64,000 bases of DNA from Methylophaga sp. Its GTDB lineage: Bacteria; Pseudomonadota; Gammaproteobacteria; Nitrosococcales; Methylophagaceae. The notes under the pieces are model-generated. The model saw nothing but the letters and a program-made list of their open reading frames with translations. It was not told where the DNA came from and ran no database searches. A program made the translations under genes and the position numbers. Below, in pieces: positions 44,991 through 56,136 of this stretch (position 1 is its first letter; every line of letters starts with the position of its first letter). The stretch is from positions 230,403 to 294,402 of the forward strand of contig PAJP01000005.1 of NCBI GenBank assembly GCA_002706095.1, given 5' to 3'.

Positions 44991-46796
44991 ATGTCATTGG
45001 ATACAACAGATTATATTTCTATAGCTTCTGCTCAGACTTTATACGGCCTATTCAGAGAGCGGCATAGAAAAACCCCCAACAGCACAGCCTATTCACATTT
45101 TTGTGCAGATACTCAACAGTGGCAAACCACCACCTGGTCAGAGGCTGCACAACAAATAGCTATCTGGCAACATGCGCTGAAATCAGAAGGTCTGAGATCA
45201 GGCGACCGGGTCGCGTTAAATTTGAAAAATTGTCAGGAATGGGTGTTTTTCGATCAGGCAGCCTTAAGTCTTGGTCTCATTACAGTCCCACTCTACCCAG
45301 ATGATCGGCCTGATAGCCTTGCTTTTATCTTGCAAGATGCTGATGTCAGATGTTTATTTTTACAAAACCAGCATCAATGGCAACGTCTGAAACCTTCGTT
45401 ATCAGACGAACATCAACTCAAACGTGTGATTATCAAAACTACTGGTCAAAATATACTTGATGCACCAGCGGTATACATGAATGAATGGTTGAGAACGGAT
45501 ACTACCCCGGTCTTGATTGATTGGCAGGCAGATCCTCATCAATTAGCCACGATCATCTACACTTCAGGCACCACAGGTAAACCCAAGGGCGTTATGCTCA
45601 GTCATTATAATATTTTGTCTGTTGCCAGCGCTTCACTTGAGTGCTTTCAAGTTCGCTCAGATGATCTTTTTCTATCCTTTCTTCCCCTATCGCATACACT
45701 GGAGAGAACGGCCGGTTACTATTTACCCATGATGACGGGCGCTAGAGTGGCTTTTTCCAGAGGCATTCCACAATTAGCCAATGATATTCAAGAGCTGAAA
45801 CCCTCTGTATTGATCGCTGTACCACGTATTTTTGAACGCATCTATCAACGTATACAGTCTTCTCTGTCATCACAGCCCTGGTACAAACGCTTATTACTCA
45901 AAATGACATCTCATATAGGCTGGACATCTTTTCTCCACGCTCAACGTCGTCATCGCTGGTCTCCTAGTTTCCTATTCATGCCTGTATTAGAGAAAATAGT
46001 AGCCAAAAATATACAAGCCCTTTTCGGTGGACAATTAAGAATCGCTGTTACAGGCGGAGCCGCCATTCCACATCATGTTGCTGAATTTTTCATCGGCATG
46101 GGGATCAATCTTTTACAAGGCTATGGTTTAACGGAAACAAGTCCCGTCATTAGCGTGAATAGAACTTCAGAAAATGAACCGTTTAGTGTGGGTCAACCTA
46201 TCCCTTCTGTGGAAGTAAGAACAGGTGACAATGCCGAGCTTTTGGTCAAAAGCCCTGGCAATATGTTGGGTTACTGGAATAACCATAAAGCTACAGCGAA
46301 TACCATTGATGCTGAAGGCTGGTTACATACAGGGGATCAAGCGCGTATAGCTGAGAGTGGACATATCTTCATTACCGGCCGAATTAAAGACATTCTGGTA
46401 TTGAGTAATGGTGAGAAGGTCTCGCCAGTGGATATGGAAATGGCTATCACGCGTGATGAGTTATTTGAACAGGCCCTGGTAGTGGGTGAAGGCAAGCCTT
46501 TTCTCTCTGCACTTGTTGTCTTGAATGCAGAACAGTGGCTTCAACTTGCACAAAGGTTGAAGCTAGATGCAATGAATAAAAATAGCCTTACTGATAAAAG
46601 CCTGCAACAACATATCATTCAGAGGTTCAGAGGCTTGTTACATGACTTTCCTGCCTATGCCAAGATTCGCCGGGTGCATCTCACTCTCTCACCTTGGACA
46701 ATAGAAAATGGCATGCTAACGCCAACCATGAAAATAAAACGTGCAAAACTTGTTGAGGCCAATCAACAACTTATTGATGGGTTTTATCAGAACTAA
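44991..46796 (+). CDS. Long-chain acyl-CoA synthetase (AMP-binding)
   Basis: Activates fatty acids to acyl-CoA. It has the P-loop-like motif YTSGTTGKPKGVMLSH, the linker QGYGLTETSPVISVN, the GDQARI motif and GRIKDILVLSNGEKVSP. The 601 residues match the Gram-negative long-chain type. It begins one base after the FadL gene stop, so uptake and activation are paired. It ends two bases from the converging folC gene, with no visible terminator. Confidence 0.93.
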   Translation: MSLDTTDYISIASAQTLYGLFRERHRKTPNSTAYSHFCADTQQWQTTTWSEAAQQIAIWQHALKSEGLRSGDRVALNLKNCQEWVFFDQAALSLGLITVPLYPDDRPDSLAFILQDADVRCLFLQNQHQWQRLKPSLSDEHQLKRVIIKTTGQNILDAPAVYMNEWLRTDTTPVLIDWQADPHQLATIIYTSGTTGKPKGVMLSHYNILSVASASLECFQVRSDDLFLSFLPLSHTLERTAGYYLPMMTGARVAFSRGIPQLANDIQELKPSVLIAVPRIFERIYQRIQSSLSSQPWYKRLLLKMTSHIGWTSFLHAQRRHRWSPSFLFMPVLEKIVAKNIQALFGGQLRIAVTGGAAIPHHVAEFFIGMGINLLQGYGLTETSPVISVNRTSENEPFSVGQPIPSVEVRTGDNAELLVKSPGNMLGYWNNHKATANTIDAEGWLHTGDQARIAESGHIFITGRIKDILVLSNGEKVSPVDMEMAITRDELFEQALVVGEGKPFLSALVVLNAEQWLQLAQRLKLDAMNKNSLTDKSLQQHIIQRFRGLLHDFPAYAKIRRVHLTLSPWTIENGMLTPTMKIKRAKLVEANQQLIDGFYQN

Positions 46797-46798
46797 GC

Positions 46799-48094
46799 TT
46801 ATTTATTTTTGAGGTTAAACTCAGGAAGAATTCGCATGATAGCTTCTACAGTATGAAATGATCCGAATATCAAAATCCGATCATCTGTTTCTGCCTTCTG
46901 TAAGGCATGTTGGTAGGCATCATTCACGGTGGTGTAACAGTTATAATTATCAAGCTCGGATGAAGATATTGCTTTTGCTGCCAGAGACTCAGCATCCATA
47001 CCTCGGTCACCATCCAATCCTGCAAAAAACCAATGTGTAATATCCTTTTGCAGGATCTGGATAACCGACTGACAATCCTTATCTTTCAGCATAGCTAACA
47101 CTGCATATGTTTTACCTTTACAGTTTCGCTGTGAAAGTAATTTGTGAAGGTTTTCAGCCCCTTGCTGATTATGTGTTACATCAAGGATAAGCGTCACATT
47201 GTCACGTTTGATCTCTTGAAATCTGCCAGCCAGATTGACATGCTTCAGTCCATTTAAAATAGCCGTATCGGTGATGGTTAATCCCTGCTCTTTCAACAAC
47301 TCACAAACCTGCACGACGGCTGCGGCATTTTGTATCTGGTAATCACCCACTAAGGCAGGACAAGGTAATACTCTGGCTTCATTTCCAGTAGCTTGCCAGC
47401 TCCAGCTATCCTCATTCAATTGTGAATACTGATACGCCTCACCCGCTTTGTATAAAGGCGCATTTTGTTTCCGAGCATGTTCGAGCAGACTACTGGGAGG
47501 TGCTGTCTCTGAACAGACAACGGGCGTCATAGGGCGAATAATGCCCGCCTTTTCATAAGCGATTTTCTCACGCGTATCGCCCAACCAGGCGGTATGATCG
47601 AGTCCAATTGGGGTAATAAGCGCGATATCTGTATCAAACAAATTGACAGCATCCAAACGCCCTCCCATACCGACTTCAAGGACGGCAATATCCACTTTTT
47701 CAAGCCTGAAGATTTCCGCCGCGGCCAGTGTGGCAAACTCAAAATAAGTGAGTGAAATGTCACCACGTGCTTCATCGATACGAGCAAAGGCATCACAAAT
47801 CTGTTGGTCTGAGCAGGGTTGACCGTTGATCGCTATACGTTCGTTATACGCTAGCAGATGTGGCGAAGTATACGTCCCAGTTTTATAACCGGCCGCCATC
47901 AGAATGCTACTGGTCATAGCAACTGAGGAACCTTTACCGTTAGTACCAGCAATCGTCACCAATTTGAATGGTAACTTTGTCAGCCCTTGCATGTTTTGCC
48001 ATACAAGAGCGATACGATCTAAGCCTGGATCAATTTCAGTGAAGTGTAGTTTTTCCTGCCACGCCAACCATTGTGGCAATGTGCTGAACCGCAT
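46799..48094 (-). CDS. folC: Folylpolyglutamate synthase / dihydrofolate synthase
   Basis: Adds glutamate to folates and makes dihydrofolate. The P-loop TIAGTNGKGSS lies at about residues 47-57; DAVNLFDTDIALITPIGLDHTAWLG and the C-terminal Mur-like ligase domain follow. It is 431 residues. It lies six bases after accD, the common gammaproteobacterial order. Confidence 0.95.
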   Translation of the reverse strand: MRFSTLPQWLAWQEKLHFTEIDPGLDRIALVWQNMQGLTKLPFKLVTIAGTNGKGSSVAMTSSILMAAGYKTGTYTSPHLLAYNERIAINGQPCSDQQICDAFARIDEARGDISLTYFEFATLAAAEIFRLEKVDIAVLEVGMGGRLDAVNLFDTDIALITPIGLDHTAWLGDTREKIAYEKAGIIRPMTPVVCSETAPPSSLLEHARKQNAPLYKAGEAYQYSQLNEDSWSWQATGNEARVLPCPALVGDYQIQNAAAVVQVCELLKEQGLTITDTAILNGLKHVNLAGRFQEIKRDNVTLILDVTHNQQGAENLHKLLSQRNCKGKTYAVLAMLKDKDCQSVIQILQKDITHWFFAGLDGDRGMDAESLAAKAISSSELDNYNCYTTVNDAYQHALQKAETDDRILIFGSFHTVEAIMRILPEFNLKNK

Positions 48095-48100
48095 ACAGTT

Positions 48101-48955
48101 CTATGCTGCACGATGCTGAAGCATGCTGAGGATATTGGATAATCTATCTCGCATTTGACGACGATCAATAATCATATCAATCGCATCATGTTCCAGCAGA
48201 AACTCTGCTCTTTGAAAGCCTTCCGGGAGTGTTTCACGGACGGTTTGCTCAATAACACGTGGACCAGCAAAACCAATCAGAGCATTAGGTTCAGCCACAT
48301 TGATATCACCGAGCATCGCTAAACTCGCAGATACACCACCCATTGTCGGATCAGTCATCACTGATACAAATGGAATGCCTGCATTACTTAACTGAGTCAG
48401 GATCGCACTGGTTTTAGCCATTTGCATTAAAGACAATAAGCCTTCTTGCATGCGCGCACCACCACTCGCAGAAAAACAGACCAACGGAATATTATTTTTC
48501 AGCGCGACTTTGGCTGCTCGAACAAATTTTTCACCTACGACAGATCCCATCGATCCAGCCATAAAGTTAAAATCAAAACTGACTGCAACTAATGGTAAAC
48601 CATTGACTCTACCTTGCATGGCCAACAAAGCATCGTTTTCGCCTGTTGTTCGTTGTGCTTGGGTAAGACGATCTTTATAGCGTTTACTGTCTTTGAATTT
48701 CAGTGTGTCGACAGGTTTAACTTCGGCGGCGATTTCTTTACGGTCTTCTTCATCCAGAAAGCTTTCCAGCCTTGTTCTGGCATTAATGCGCTGGTGATGA
48801 TCACACTTAGGACATACCATCAAATTACGTTCAAGTTCTGCACGGTAAAGTACATTGTCACAGCTTGGACATTTACACCAGACACCTTCTGGCACTGAAC
48901 GGCTTCGCACAGTTGTACGAATTTTGGATGGGAGTAATCTTTCAAACCAACTCAT
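48101..48955 (-). CDS. accD: Acetyl-CoA carboxylase carboxyltransferase subunit beta
   Basis: The beta subunit of the enzyme that makes malonyl-CoA. The zinc finger has CPSC (C29, C32) and CPKC (C48, C51), and an extra Cys27. The carboxyltransferase core has [25 protein letters not shown] and [11 protein letters not shown]. It has 284 residues, normal length. Confidence 0.96.
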   Translation of the reverse strand: MSWFERLLPSKIRTTVRSRSVPEGVWCKCPSCDNVLYRAELERNLMVCPKCDHHQRINARTRLESFLDEEDRKEIAAEVKPVDTLKFKDSKRYKDRLTQAQRTTGENDALLAMQGRVNGLPLVAVSFDFNFMAGSMGSVVGEKFVRAAKVALKNNIPLVCFSASGGARMQEGLLSLMQMAKTSAILTQLSNAGIPFVSVMTDPTMGGVSASLAMLGDINVAEPNALIGFAGPRVIEQTVRETLPEGFQRAEFLLEHDAIDMIIDRRQMRDRLSNILSMLQHRAA

Positions 48956-48974
48956 TTTGTCACCTTCGTTATTT

Positions 48975-49796
48975 TTATGCTTTTGCTAAATCACGCGCAT
49001 TGATGGCATGGCGCATTTCAGCTAACAGACCTGCAACTGCAGCTGGCAGCTCTTCAAGTCGTTGTGCATGTTCTTCGATGCACTTAACCAGAGTACTACC
49101 TACTACCACCGCATCGGCAATCTCGGCAACTGCTGCTGCAGACTTACCATCACGGATACCAAAACCAACACCTAGCGGTAAATCCGTTCTTTCACGCAGC
49201 ATACTGAGTTTATCATTGACTTCTGTCACGTCTAGCGAAGCCGAGCCGGTCACCCCTTTAATGGAAACATAATAAATGAATCCACGCGCAAAAGAAGCAA
49301 TCATTGACATACGTTCTGCCGATGTCGTTGGTGCCACCAAGTAGATGGTATCAATATCATGCTGATCCATGAGCTCACGAAACTCAACTGATTCTTCGGG
49401 AGGTACGTCAACAGTCAATACTCCATCAACACCCGCTTCTTGAGCAAGTTTAGCAAACTCTGCATATCCCACAGCTTCGATGGGATTCGCATAGCCCATT
49501 AAGACGATGGGTGTTTCTGTGTTTTTCTCACGAAACTTTTTCACCATTGTCAGCACAGATTTGATGCTGACATCGTTCTTAAGCGCTCTTTCACATGCTT
49601 TTTGGATGACAGGACCATCACTCATCGGGTCAGAAAAAGGGATACCAAGTTCAATAATATCGGCACCTGCATCGACCAGCGCATGGAGCAATGGCACGGT
49701 TACCCAAGGTTCAGGATCGCCGGCAGTAATATAGGGAATAAGTGCTGTTTGACCATCTGTCTTCAGTTTCTCAAAGCACTGACTTATACGACTCAT
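48975..49796 (-). CDS. trpA: Tryptophan synthase alpha chain
   Basis: Cleaves indole-glycerol phosphate. Catalytic residues E49 and D60 are present in [17 protein letters not shown], and the GFGI phosphate-binding motif near the end. 273 residues. It starts 10 bases after trpB. Confidence 0.97.
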   Translation of the reverse strand: MSRISQCFEKLKTDGQTALIPYITAGDPEPWVTVPLLHALVDAGADIIELGIPFSDPMSDGPVIQKACERALKNDVSIKSVLTMVKKFREKNTETPIVLMGYANPIEAVGYAEFAKLAQEAGVDGVLTVDVPPEESVEFRELMDQHDIDTIYLVAPTTSAERMSMIASFARGFIYYVSIKGVTGSASLDVTEVNDKLSMLRERTDLPLGVGFGIRDGKSAAAVAEIADAVVVGSTLVKCIEEHAQRLEELPAAVAGLLAEMRHAINARDLAKA

Positions 49797-49806
49797 TATG
49801 ACTTCC

Positions 49807-51027
49807 TTAGAATTTTAATCCAGCCATGGCGGCAACGGTATGCATATCTTTGTCACCACGCCCTGACAGGTTAACTACTATTGTTTGCTCTGGAGACATG
49901 GTCGGTGCCAATTTTTTCACATAGGCCAACGCATGGCTTGACTCAAGTGCAGGAATAATACCTTCGGTGCGTGTAAGCTCATGGAAAGCAGTTAACGCCT
50001 CTTCATCAGTTACCGACACATAATTTGCTCGACCAATATCTTTCAACCAAGCATGCTCAGGGCCCACACCTGGATAGTCCAGTCCAGCTGAAATTGAATG
50101 CGTTTCTACGATTTCACCATTGTCATCTTGCATCAGATAAGTACGGTTTCCATGTAAAACACCTGGTCTTCCCGCAGAAAGTGGTGCTGAATGCTGACCT
50201 GTTTCAATCCCATGTCCAGCGCCTTCCACACCATGCATTTCAACAGACTCATCTTCGATGAATGGATGAAACAGGCCGATAGCATTAGAACCGCCACCAA
50301 TACAAGCAACCAATGCATCTGGTAGTTTGCCATTGATATCCAGCATTTGCTGCTTGGCTTCACGTCCAATAATAGATTGAAAATCTCTTACCATAGCAGG
50401 ATAAGGATGGGGACCGGCAACAGTACCTATGATGTAAAACGTATCATCAACATTGGTTACCCAATCACGTAGCGCTTCATTAAGCGCATCTTTTAATGTG
50501 CGTGAGCCTGATTCCACCGGCACCACTTGTGCACCGAGCAGTTTCATTCTGTATACATTCTGAGCCTGACGTTCAACATCTTCTGCGCCCATGTAAACAA
50601 TACATTCCAAGCCCATTCTGGCAGCAACCGTTGCTGTCGCCACACCGTGTTGACCAGCGCCTGTTTCAGCGATGATGCGGTTCTTACCCATACGTTTGGC
50701 TAATAAGGCCTGACCGATAGTATTGTTAACTTTGTGCGCGCCAGTATGATTGAGATCTTCACGTTTCAAATAAATTTGAGCGCCGCCTAACTTCTGTGTC
50801 CAATTCTCGGCGAGATAGAGAGGTGATGGACGCCCCACAAAGGTGCTCAGGTCTTTGTCCATTTCTGCCAGAAAATTGGGATCGTTACGATATTGCTCAT
50901 AAGCTTGTTGAAGCTCGTATATCGCACCCATAAGCGTCTCACCAACAAACCGACCTCCATAAGGTCCGAAATGTCCACGCTCATCAGGGAATGTTTTGTA
51001 ATAATCGTGAATATGCTCTTTAAGCAT
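49807..51027 (-). CDS. trpB: Tryptophan synthase beta chain
   Basis: Joins indole and serine to make tryptophan with PLP. The Schiff-base lysine is K99 in [10 protein letters not shown], and the PLP phosphate is held by [10 protein letters not shown]. 406 residues. It overlaps trpF by eight bases. Confidence 0.97.
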   Translation of the reverse strand: MLKEHIHDYYKTFPDERGHFGPYGGRFVGETLMGAIYELQQAYEQYRNDPNFLAEMDKDLSTFVGRPSPLYLAENWTQKLGGAQIYLKREDLNHTGAHKVNNTIGQALLAKRMGKNRIIAETGAGQHGVATATVAARMGLECIVYMGAEDVERQAQNVYRMKLLGAQVVPVESGSRTLKDALNEALRDWVTNVDDTFYIIGTVAGPHPYPAMVRDFQSIIGREAKQQMLDINGKLPDALVACIGGGSNAIGLFHPFIEDESVEMHGVEGAGHGIETGQHSAPLSAGRPGVLHGNRTYLMQDDNGEIVETHSISAGLDYPGVGPEHAWLKDIGRANYVSVTDEEALTAFHELTRTEGIIPALESSHALAYVKKLAPTMSPEQTIVVNLSGRGDKDMHTVAAMAGLKF

Positions 51028-51634
51028 TTGCCACCTCTCTCATAAAAGTGCTGATCTTTTCATGACTTTTTATCCCCTTATCACTTTCAACGCCACCACT
51101 GACGTCGACTGCATAGGGCTGCACTTGATGGATAGCCTGCAACACATTAGATGCATGTAGACCACCCGCTAAAATAATGGGTTTATCAATACGACTGATC
51201 TGAGACCAGTCAAATGTTTTGCCTGTTCCACCAGGTAAGCCTGGTTGATAGGTATCAAGAAGTAACGCTGAAGCTGTTGAATAGTCGTCAGCTACTTCTT
51301 GAAGATTTACACCATCTCGCATTCTTACCGCTTTGAGATATGGCATCTCAAATTGATGACAAAAATCAGGGCTTTCATCACCATGGAATTGAAGTATATC
51401 AACCGATAACTCGTCAAGACAGCGTGAAACCAGGTCTTTATCAGGGTCAACAAAGAGTGCAACTTTTGAAACAAATGGCGCCAAATTCGCTGTAATCGTG
51501 TTTGCCTGCGCAAAAGATATGGCTCTTGGGCTTGGAGGATAAAATACTAAGCCAATCGCATCAGCTCCAGATTCTGCTGCAAAATCAGCATCTTGCTGAC
51601 GAGTTATGCCGCATATTTTTACTCGGGTTCTCAT
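51020..51634 (-). CDS. trpF: Phosphoribosylanthranilate isomerase
   Basis: Third step of tryptophan synthesis after anthranilate. The catalytic cysteine is in [12 protein letters not shown] (C8), and [15 protein letters not shown] is the phosphate-binding loop. 204 residues, stand-alone form, as in Pseudomonas-like gene order. Confidence 0.96.
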   Translation of the reverse strand: MRTRVKICGITRQQDADFAAESGADAIGLVFYPPSPRAISFAQANTITANLAPFVSKVALFVDPDKDLVSRCLDELSVDILQFHGDESPDFCHQFEMPYLKAVRMRDGVNLQEVADDYSTASALLLDTYQPGLPGGTGKTFDWSQISRIDKPIILAGGLHASNVLQAIHQVQPYAVDVSGGVESDKGIKSHEKISTFMREVANA

Positions 51635-51670
51635 CTGTTTCTATGGTTACTCTTAAATAGAGCTGTTACT

Positions 51671-52450
51671 TTACCAGAGCACCGGAAAAGCTGACACTGC
51701 CGGGATTGAATATTGCTCTGGATAACGAACATCCACCAGATATAACCCCTCTGCTGGCGCAGTTATGCCACCTTGACTTCTATCGGTACTGCGCAAGACC
51801 TCACCAGCCCATTCAACAGGTTTACTACCATCGCCAATAGCTGTCATGACACCAACAAGGTTTCTTACCATGTGATGTAGAAATGATAGTGCTTCGACAT
51901 CAATCGCAATACAGTCTTGTTGCTGACTGATGCTAATTTTATCTAAGGTTTTGATTGGGCTTTTTGCCTGGCACTCACTCGCTCTAAATGCTGAGAAATC
52001 ATGTTGTCCAACTAATTGATCCGCAGCGGCCTGCATCCTTTCAATATCTAATGGCGGATAGTGCCACCACATTCTATGCTGATGAATTGATGACCGGCTC
52101 AGACGGTTTAAGATCAGATACCGGTAGCTTCGTTTGATAGCGGAAAATCTGGCATGGAAATCATCATCTACAAACTCTACCCAAGTGACATTCACATCTT
52201 TAGGTAAGTTTGCATTAATACCTAAAAGCCAGCCTCGCTTTTCTCTGATTGAGTCTGTGTCAAAGTGCACCACTTGATTTAGGCCATGGACACCTGTGTC
52301 GGTGCGTCCAGCGGCATACACTTCAACCGGATGGTTAGCTACAACAGAAACCGCCTTTTGCAGTTCACCTTGTACGGTTCTGGAATGAGACTGAATTTGC
52401 CAACCACAAAAATACGTGCCGGCATACTCTATGCCGAGTGCTATTCTCAC
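51671..52450 (-). CDS. truA: tRNA pseudouridine synthase A
   Basis: Makes pseudouridine at positions 38-40 of the tRNA anticodon arm. The catalytic aspartate is D51 in AAGRTDTGVHGLNQV; FLHHMVRNLVG is the other family motif. 259 residues. Lies between fimV and trpF as is common in gammaproteobacteria. Confidence 0.96.
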   Translation of the reverse strand: MRIALGIEYAGTYFCGWQIQSHSRTVQGELQKAVSVVANHPVEVYAAGRTDTGVHGLNQVVHFDTDSIREKRGWLLGINANLPKDVNVTWVEFVDDDFHARFSAIKRSYRYLILNRLSRSSIHQHRMWWHYPPLDIERMQAAADQLVGQHDFSAFRASECQAKSPIKTLDKISISQQQDCIAIDVEALSFLHHMVRNLVGVMTAIGDGSKPVEWAGEVLRSTDRSQGGITAPAEGLYLVDVRYPEQYSIPAVSAFPVLW

Positions 52451-52465
52451 TAATTCCTCTCTCTT

Positions 52466-55066
52466 TTAGTCTGATAATGAGTCGAGAATAGTCTGGGCAC
52501 GCACTTTCTGTTCGTCGTTTCCTTCGGCAATGACTTCCTTGAGAATACTGGTCGCGCCTTCAGGATCGTCCATATCGATGTAAGCTGAAGCCAGATCCAA
52601 TTTGGTTTCTGCCTCATCAATTTCATCAATATCACCAATATCAAATTCGATATCAGCCTCATCATTAAGATCACTGTCAAATGGTGCGATATCAACACGC
52701 TCTGGATCCAATGAAGATGATGCACCAGGCTCAAACGGAAGAAGCGAATCATGCTCGACTATGTTCTCTTCTTCATTATCATCTTCTTCTTGATGTGTAC
52801 CAAATGTTGTACCGGTATCAAACGAGAGCAAATCATCCTCAATATGATCTTCTGACTCATTATCAATTTCTTCAGTCAACGTGTCTTCAAGCTGAGTGTC
52901 TTCAGCATTGCTGTGGTTTTGCTGCTCTATATCAGAAGCTATATTGACCGTTGAAAACTCTAATGGTGTGTCATCGCTGTCTTCTTCTGATAGATCTACA
53001 TCGATAGACACATTATCCACTTCGTCTTGACGTTTAAAATCTAGTTGCTCATCTGTTGCAACATCATCAATAGTCTTTTCTGGTTCTGTTGACTCGTCTG
53101 AGACAAATTCCGTATCCGCTGTGTCTTCAGCCTGAAATAAAGGATGTTCTGGGGCCAGTTGTGCTCCCCATTGTTTTATTTCATCCCATTCAATACTTTC
53201 TTCATCAAAGTCTGTGCTTTCAGCAAGAGCAATAAAGTCGTCAACTTGTTTTTGTTTGTACAACACAAACAATAATTTGTATGCCACTAAAGTATTATCA
53301 GGCTCTCTGGCTTTTGCTTGATCGAGCGCAATTTTTGCTTGAGCATAATCCGCATAACCAACAAACATATCAGCTTGTTCAACGAGCTCCATCACACTTT
53401 TCTGTGGTAAGGATTCCTGATTTAGAGGTTCATCTTTAGACTCATACTCCGTCACTGGCTCTTCAACTGACGCCTCGTTAGCGTAATCAGAAAGCGATGT
53501 TTGTGTATCATCAGTAACGGACATTCCCCCAACAGGTATGGTCTCTTCTGTAAATGATTCATCTTCCTTATTTTTTCTTCTAGCCAGTAACAGCAACAAG
53601 AGAAGGAAAACAAGTAATGCGCCACCTACCTGCAGTTTATATTCAGCTAAAAACTGTTTGATATTGTCGACTAAATTAGCCGGTACCAGCTCCTCACTGG
53701 GCTCTTCACTCAATTCAGCCTGAGCTTGTTCTGTACTAAGCTGAGCGTCGGCTGTTTCATTGTTCTCTGTATAAGTGTCAGCGTCAGCAGCAGTGTCATC
53801 AGAAGCAGCTAACGGCTCTAAATCAGGCTCAGCTGCGGTGTTGTCCCCGGCAGCGTTGTTCTGTTCTTTCTCTTCCAGCATATCCTGTAATCTAGCGAGA
53901 TCAGCATCTTTAAGAGAAATGAGTCTGCGCATGGTTTCCAACTGCTCTTCCATAGCATCCATTCGCGCTTTGAAGTCTATGTTTTCCTGCGCTTGTGCCT
54001 CTATCGTTTCCTGAGCAAGCGTCAACTGTTCAGTCAATGCATTAATTTTTTCGTTGCCAGCCAGGTTCGGTGACGCATCATCTTCCGTCGTTTTACTTTG
54101 TTCAGGTGCAACGAGCTTCAGACGCGCTTGTTCAGCAGCATCGTCTTCGATTTGTTCACTACTTTCACTATTATCTGCATTCGTGTTATCGATAGTGTTG
54201 GCGTCTGTTGTATCCTCAGCCGCTGGCTCAGATTCATCAGTGGATGGTTGAATCACCGCTGGTGTTGGCGCGGGTTTGTTCGTAACAGTATTTCGCTGGC
54301 GCCATGCTTCATTCTGTGCTTTGAAGGCTTGATATGCCTGTGCCTGTGATTTGGCTAATATCGCAGATTTGTCAGGAATAGACAGCGTATAACCTGCTTT
54401 AAGTCCATTGATATTGTTATCAACAAACGCTTCTGGATTAGCATTCACCAGCGCCAACATCATCTGTTGAACGGAGACAGACTCATCAGGACGAGTATTT
54501 AAGGCAATATTCCATAAGGTATCGGCTTTGGCAACAGGCCCATAGGTACTTCCATTAGCCCAAACAGTATTAACATTATTCACTTCTGATGAGCTGTCGG
54601 CATTGTTCGCAGAAGATGTAGAAGCAGCTTGTTGAGTAGTGCGTTGAGATGACATTAACACTTCAGGTGGATCAAGAAGTACCGTGTACTCTCTGATGAG
54701 TTTTCCACCTCCAGCAGTGGCTGTTAGCAAAAAGTCCAAGAAAGGTTCTTTTACAGGTAGTTGCGAAGTGATTAAAACGCGAGGCTTTCCTGATTGCTCA
54801 ACAACATCAAACTTTAACTGGCTCAGGATATAACTTCGATCTAATCCTGCTTTTTCAAACTCGTCATTTGAGGCGATTCTGATTTCAAAACTCTCTTTTT
54901 CTTCTGTAGAGAGTGAGTTGATATCAATCGTTGCTTTGAACGGCTCATTAAGTGCTGACATGACTTTAATTTCGCCCAAACCAAACGCATAACTCGTTAA
55001 GGGGGTGAAAAAACCTATCGTTGATGCGACAGCGATACTGGCAAAAAGCTGTTTCTTCATTTTCAT
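52466..55066 (-). CDS. fimV: FimV-like peptidoglycan-binding polarity protein
   Basis: A large inner-membrane hub protein linked to type IV pilus, polar sites and type II secretion in other bacteria. The 866 residues have a signal peptide, the FimV N-terminal domain (LGEIKVMSALNEPFKATIDI), a LysM domain near 174-250, a coiled coil (about 340-400), one membrane segment (about 477-495) and a long acidic cytoplasmic tail. It ends with the FimV C-terminal TPR motif (LDLASAYIDMDDPEGATSIL). Located asd-fimV-truA as in Pseudomonas. Confidence 0.94.
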   Translation of the reverse strand: MKMKKQLFASIAVASTIGFFTPLTSYAFGLGEIKVMSALNEPFKATIDINSLSTEEKESFEIRIASNDEFEKAGLDRSYILSQLKFDVVEQSGKPRVLITSQLPVKEPFLDFLLTATAGGGKLIREYTVLLDPPEVLMSSQRTTQQAASTSSANNADSSSEVNNVNTVWANGSTYGPVAKADTLWNIALNTRPDESVSVQQMMLALVNANPEAFVDNNINGLKAGYTLSIPDKSAILAKSQAQAYQAFKAQNEAWRQRNTVTNKPAPTPAVIQPSTDESEPAAEDTTDANTIDNTNADNSESSEQIEDDAAEQARLKLVAPEQSKTTEDDASPNLAGNEKINALTEQLTLAQETIEAQAQENIDFKARMDAMEEQLETMRRLISLKDADLARLQDMLEEKEQNNAAGDNTAAEPDLEPLAASDDTAADADTYTENNETADAQLSTEQAQAELSEEPSEELVPANLVDNIKQFLAEYKLQVGGALLVFLLLLLLLARRKNKEDESFTEETIPVGGMSVTDDTQTSLSDYANEASVEEPVTEYESKDEPLNQESLPQKSVMELVEQADMFVGYADYAQAKIALDQAKAREPDNTLVAYKLLFVLYKQKQVDDFIALAESTDFDEESIEWDEIKQWGAQLAPEHPLFQAEDTADTEFVSDESTEPEKTIDDVATDEQLDFKRQDEVDNVSIDVDLSEEDSDDTPLEFSTVNIASDIEQQNHSNAEDTQLEDTLTEEIDNESEDHIEDDLLSFDTGTTFGTHQEEDDNEEENIVEHDSLLPFEPGASSSLDPERVDIAPFDSDLNDEADIEFDIGDIDEIDEAETKLDLASAYIDMDDPEGATSILKEVIAEGNDEQKVRAQTILDSLSD

Positions 55067-55093
55067 CCCCTTAACTTCCTTATCTAGCTTATT

Positions 55094-56116
55094 TTAAAGG
55101 TACTTTTCTACTAACACTTCTGCAATTTGAACACTGTTAAGTGCCGCACCTTTACGTACGTTATCAGCAACAACCCATAAATCCAGTCCTTTATCATGGG
55201 AAATGTCTTCACGAATACGTCCGACAAATACAGGATCCTGACCTGAAGAATCCGTCACTGCTGTTGGATAACCACCATCTTTACGTTCATCAAGCAGGAC
55301 AATACCGTTTGCTTTTTCATAAAGTGCTTTACATTGTTCAGCAGTGATCTTGTCACGCGTTTCAATATGAATGGCTTCTGAGTGGCCGAAGAAAACAGGA
55401 ACACGAACAGCGGTTGGGTTAACCTGGATAGACTCATCGCCCATAATTTTGCGTGTTTCCCAGACCATTTTCATTTCTTCTTTGGTGTAGCCGTTATCCA
55501 TGAATACATCAATCTGAGGCAGAACATTAAAAGCGATCTGTTTAGGATAAACTTCTGCCTTAACAGGGCGACCATTCAATAAATCTGCAGTCTGTTTCGC
55601 CAATTCATCCATCGCTGGTTTGCCAGAGCCAGAAACAGCTTGATATGTACACACATTGATACGTGTAATACCGACGGCATCATAGATAGGCTTTAATGCG
55701 ACCATCATTTGGATGGTTGAACAGTTCGGATTGGCAATGATGCCACGATTTTTGTAATCAGCAACGGCTTCCGGGTTTACTTCTGGCACGACAAGCGGAA
55801 TATCATCATCGTAACGGAACTGTGATGTGTTATCGATGACCACACAGCCAGCCGCAGCGGCTTTAGGGGCATACTCAGCAGAGACACTAGCACCTGGAGA
55901 AAACAAGCCAACTTGTACTTTAGAAAAATCAAACTCAGCCAGATCTTCGACAATAATGGATTTGTTACCAAAACTTACTGTAGAGCCTGCACTACGTCCG
56001 CTTGCCAGTGCATATACCTTACCTACTGGAAATTGACGTTGGTGCAAAATTTCTAACATGGCTTCACCGACAGCCCCTGTAGCACCTACTACTGCAACAT
56101 CTACTTTTTTATTCAC
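55094..56116 (-). CDS. asd: Aspartate-semialdehyde dehydrogenase
   Basis: Reduces aspartyl phosphate for lysine, methionine and threonine synthesis. It has GATGAVGEAML for NADP binding, catalytic Cys132 in NPNCSTIQ, and the HIETRDKI region. 340 residues. Confidence 0.96.
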   Translation of the reverse strand: MNKKVDVAVVGATGAVGEAMLEILHQRQFPVGKVYALASGRSAGSTVSFGNKSIIVEDLAEFDFSKVQVGLFSPGASVSAEYAPKAAAAGCVVIDNTSQFRYDDDIPLVVPEVNPEAVADYKNRGIIANPNCSTIQMMVALKPIYDAVGITRINVCTYQAVSGSGKPAMDELAKQTADLLNGRPVKAEVYPKQIAFNVLPQIDVFMDNGYTKEEMKMVWETRKIMGDESIQVNPTAVRVPVFFGHSEAIHIETRDKITAEQCKALYEKANGIVLLDERKDGGYPTAVTDSSGQDPVFVGRIREDISHDKGLDLWVVADNVRKGAALNSVQIAEVLVEKYL

Positions 56117-56136
56117 AATACACCTTTTGTTTTAAT

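Noticed and set aside
52450-52752. 100-residue minus-strand frame at the fimV end
   Set aside because: Out of frame within fimV; its sequence is low-complexity and fimV is clearly the coding frame.
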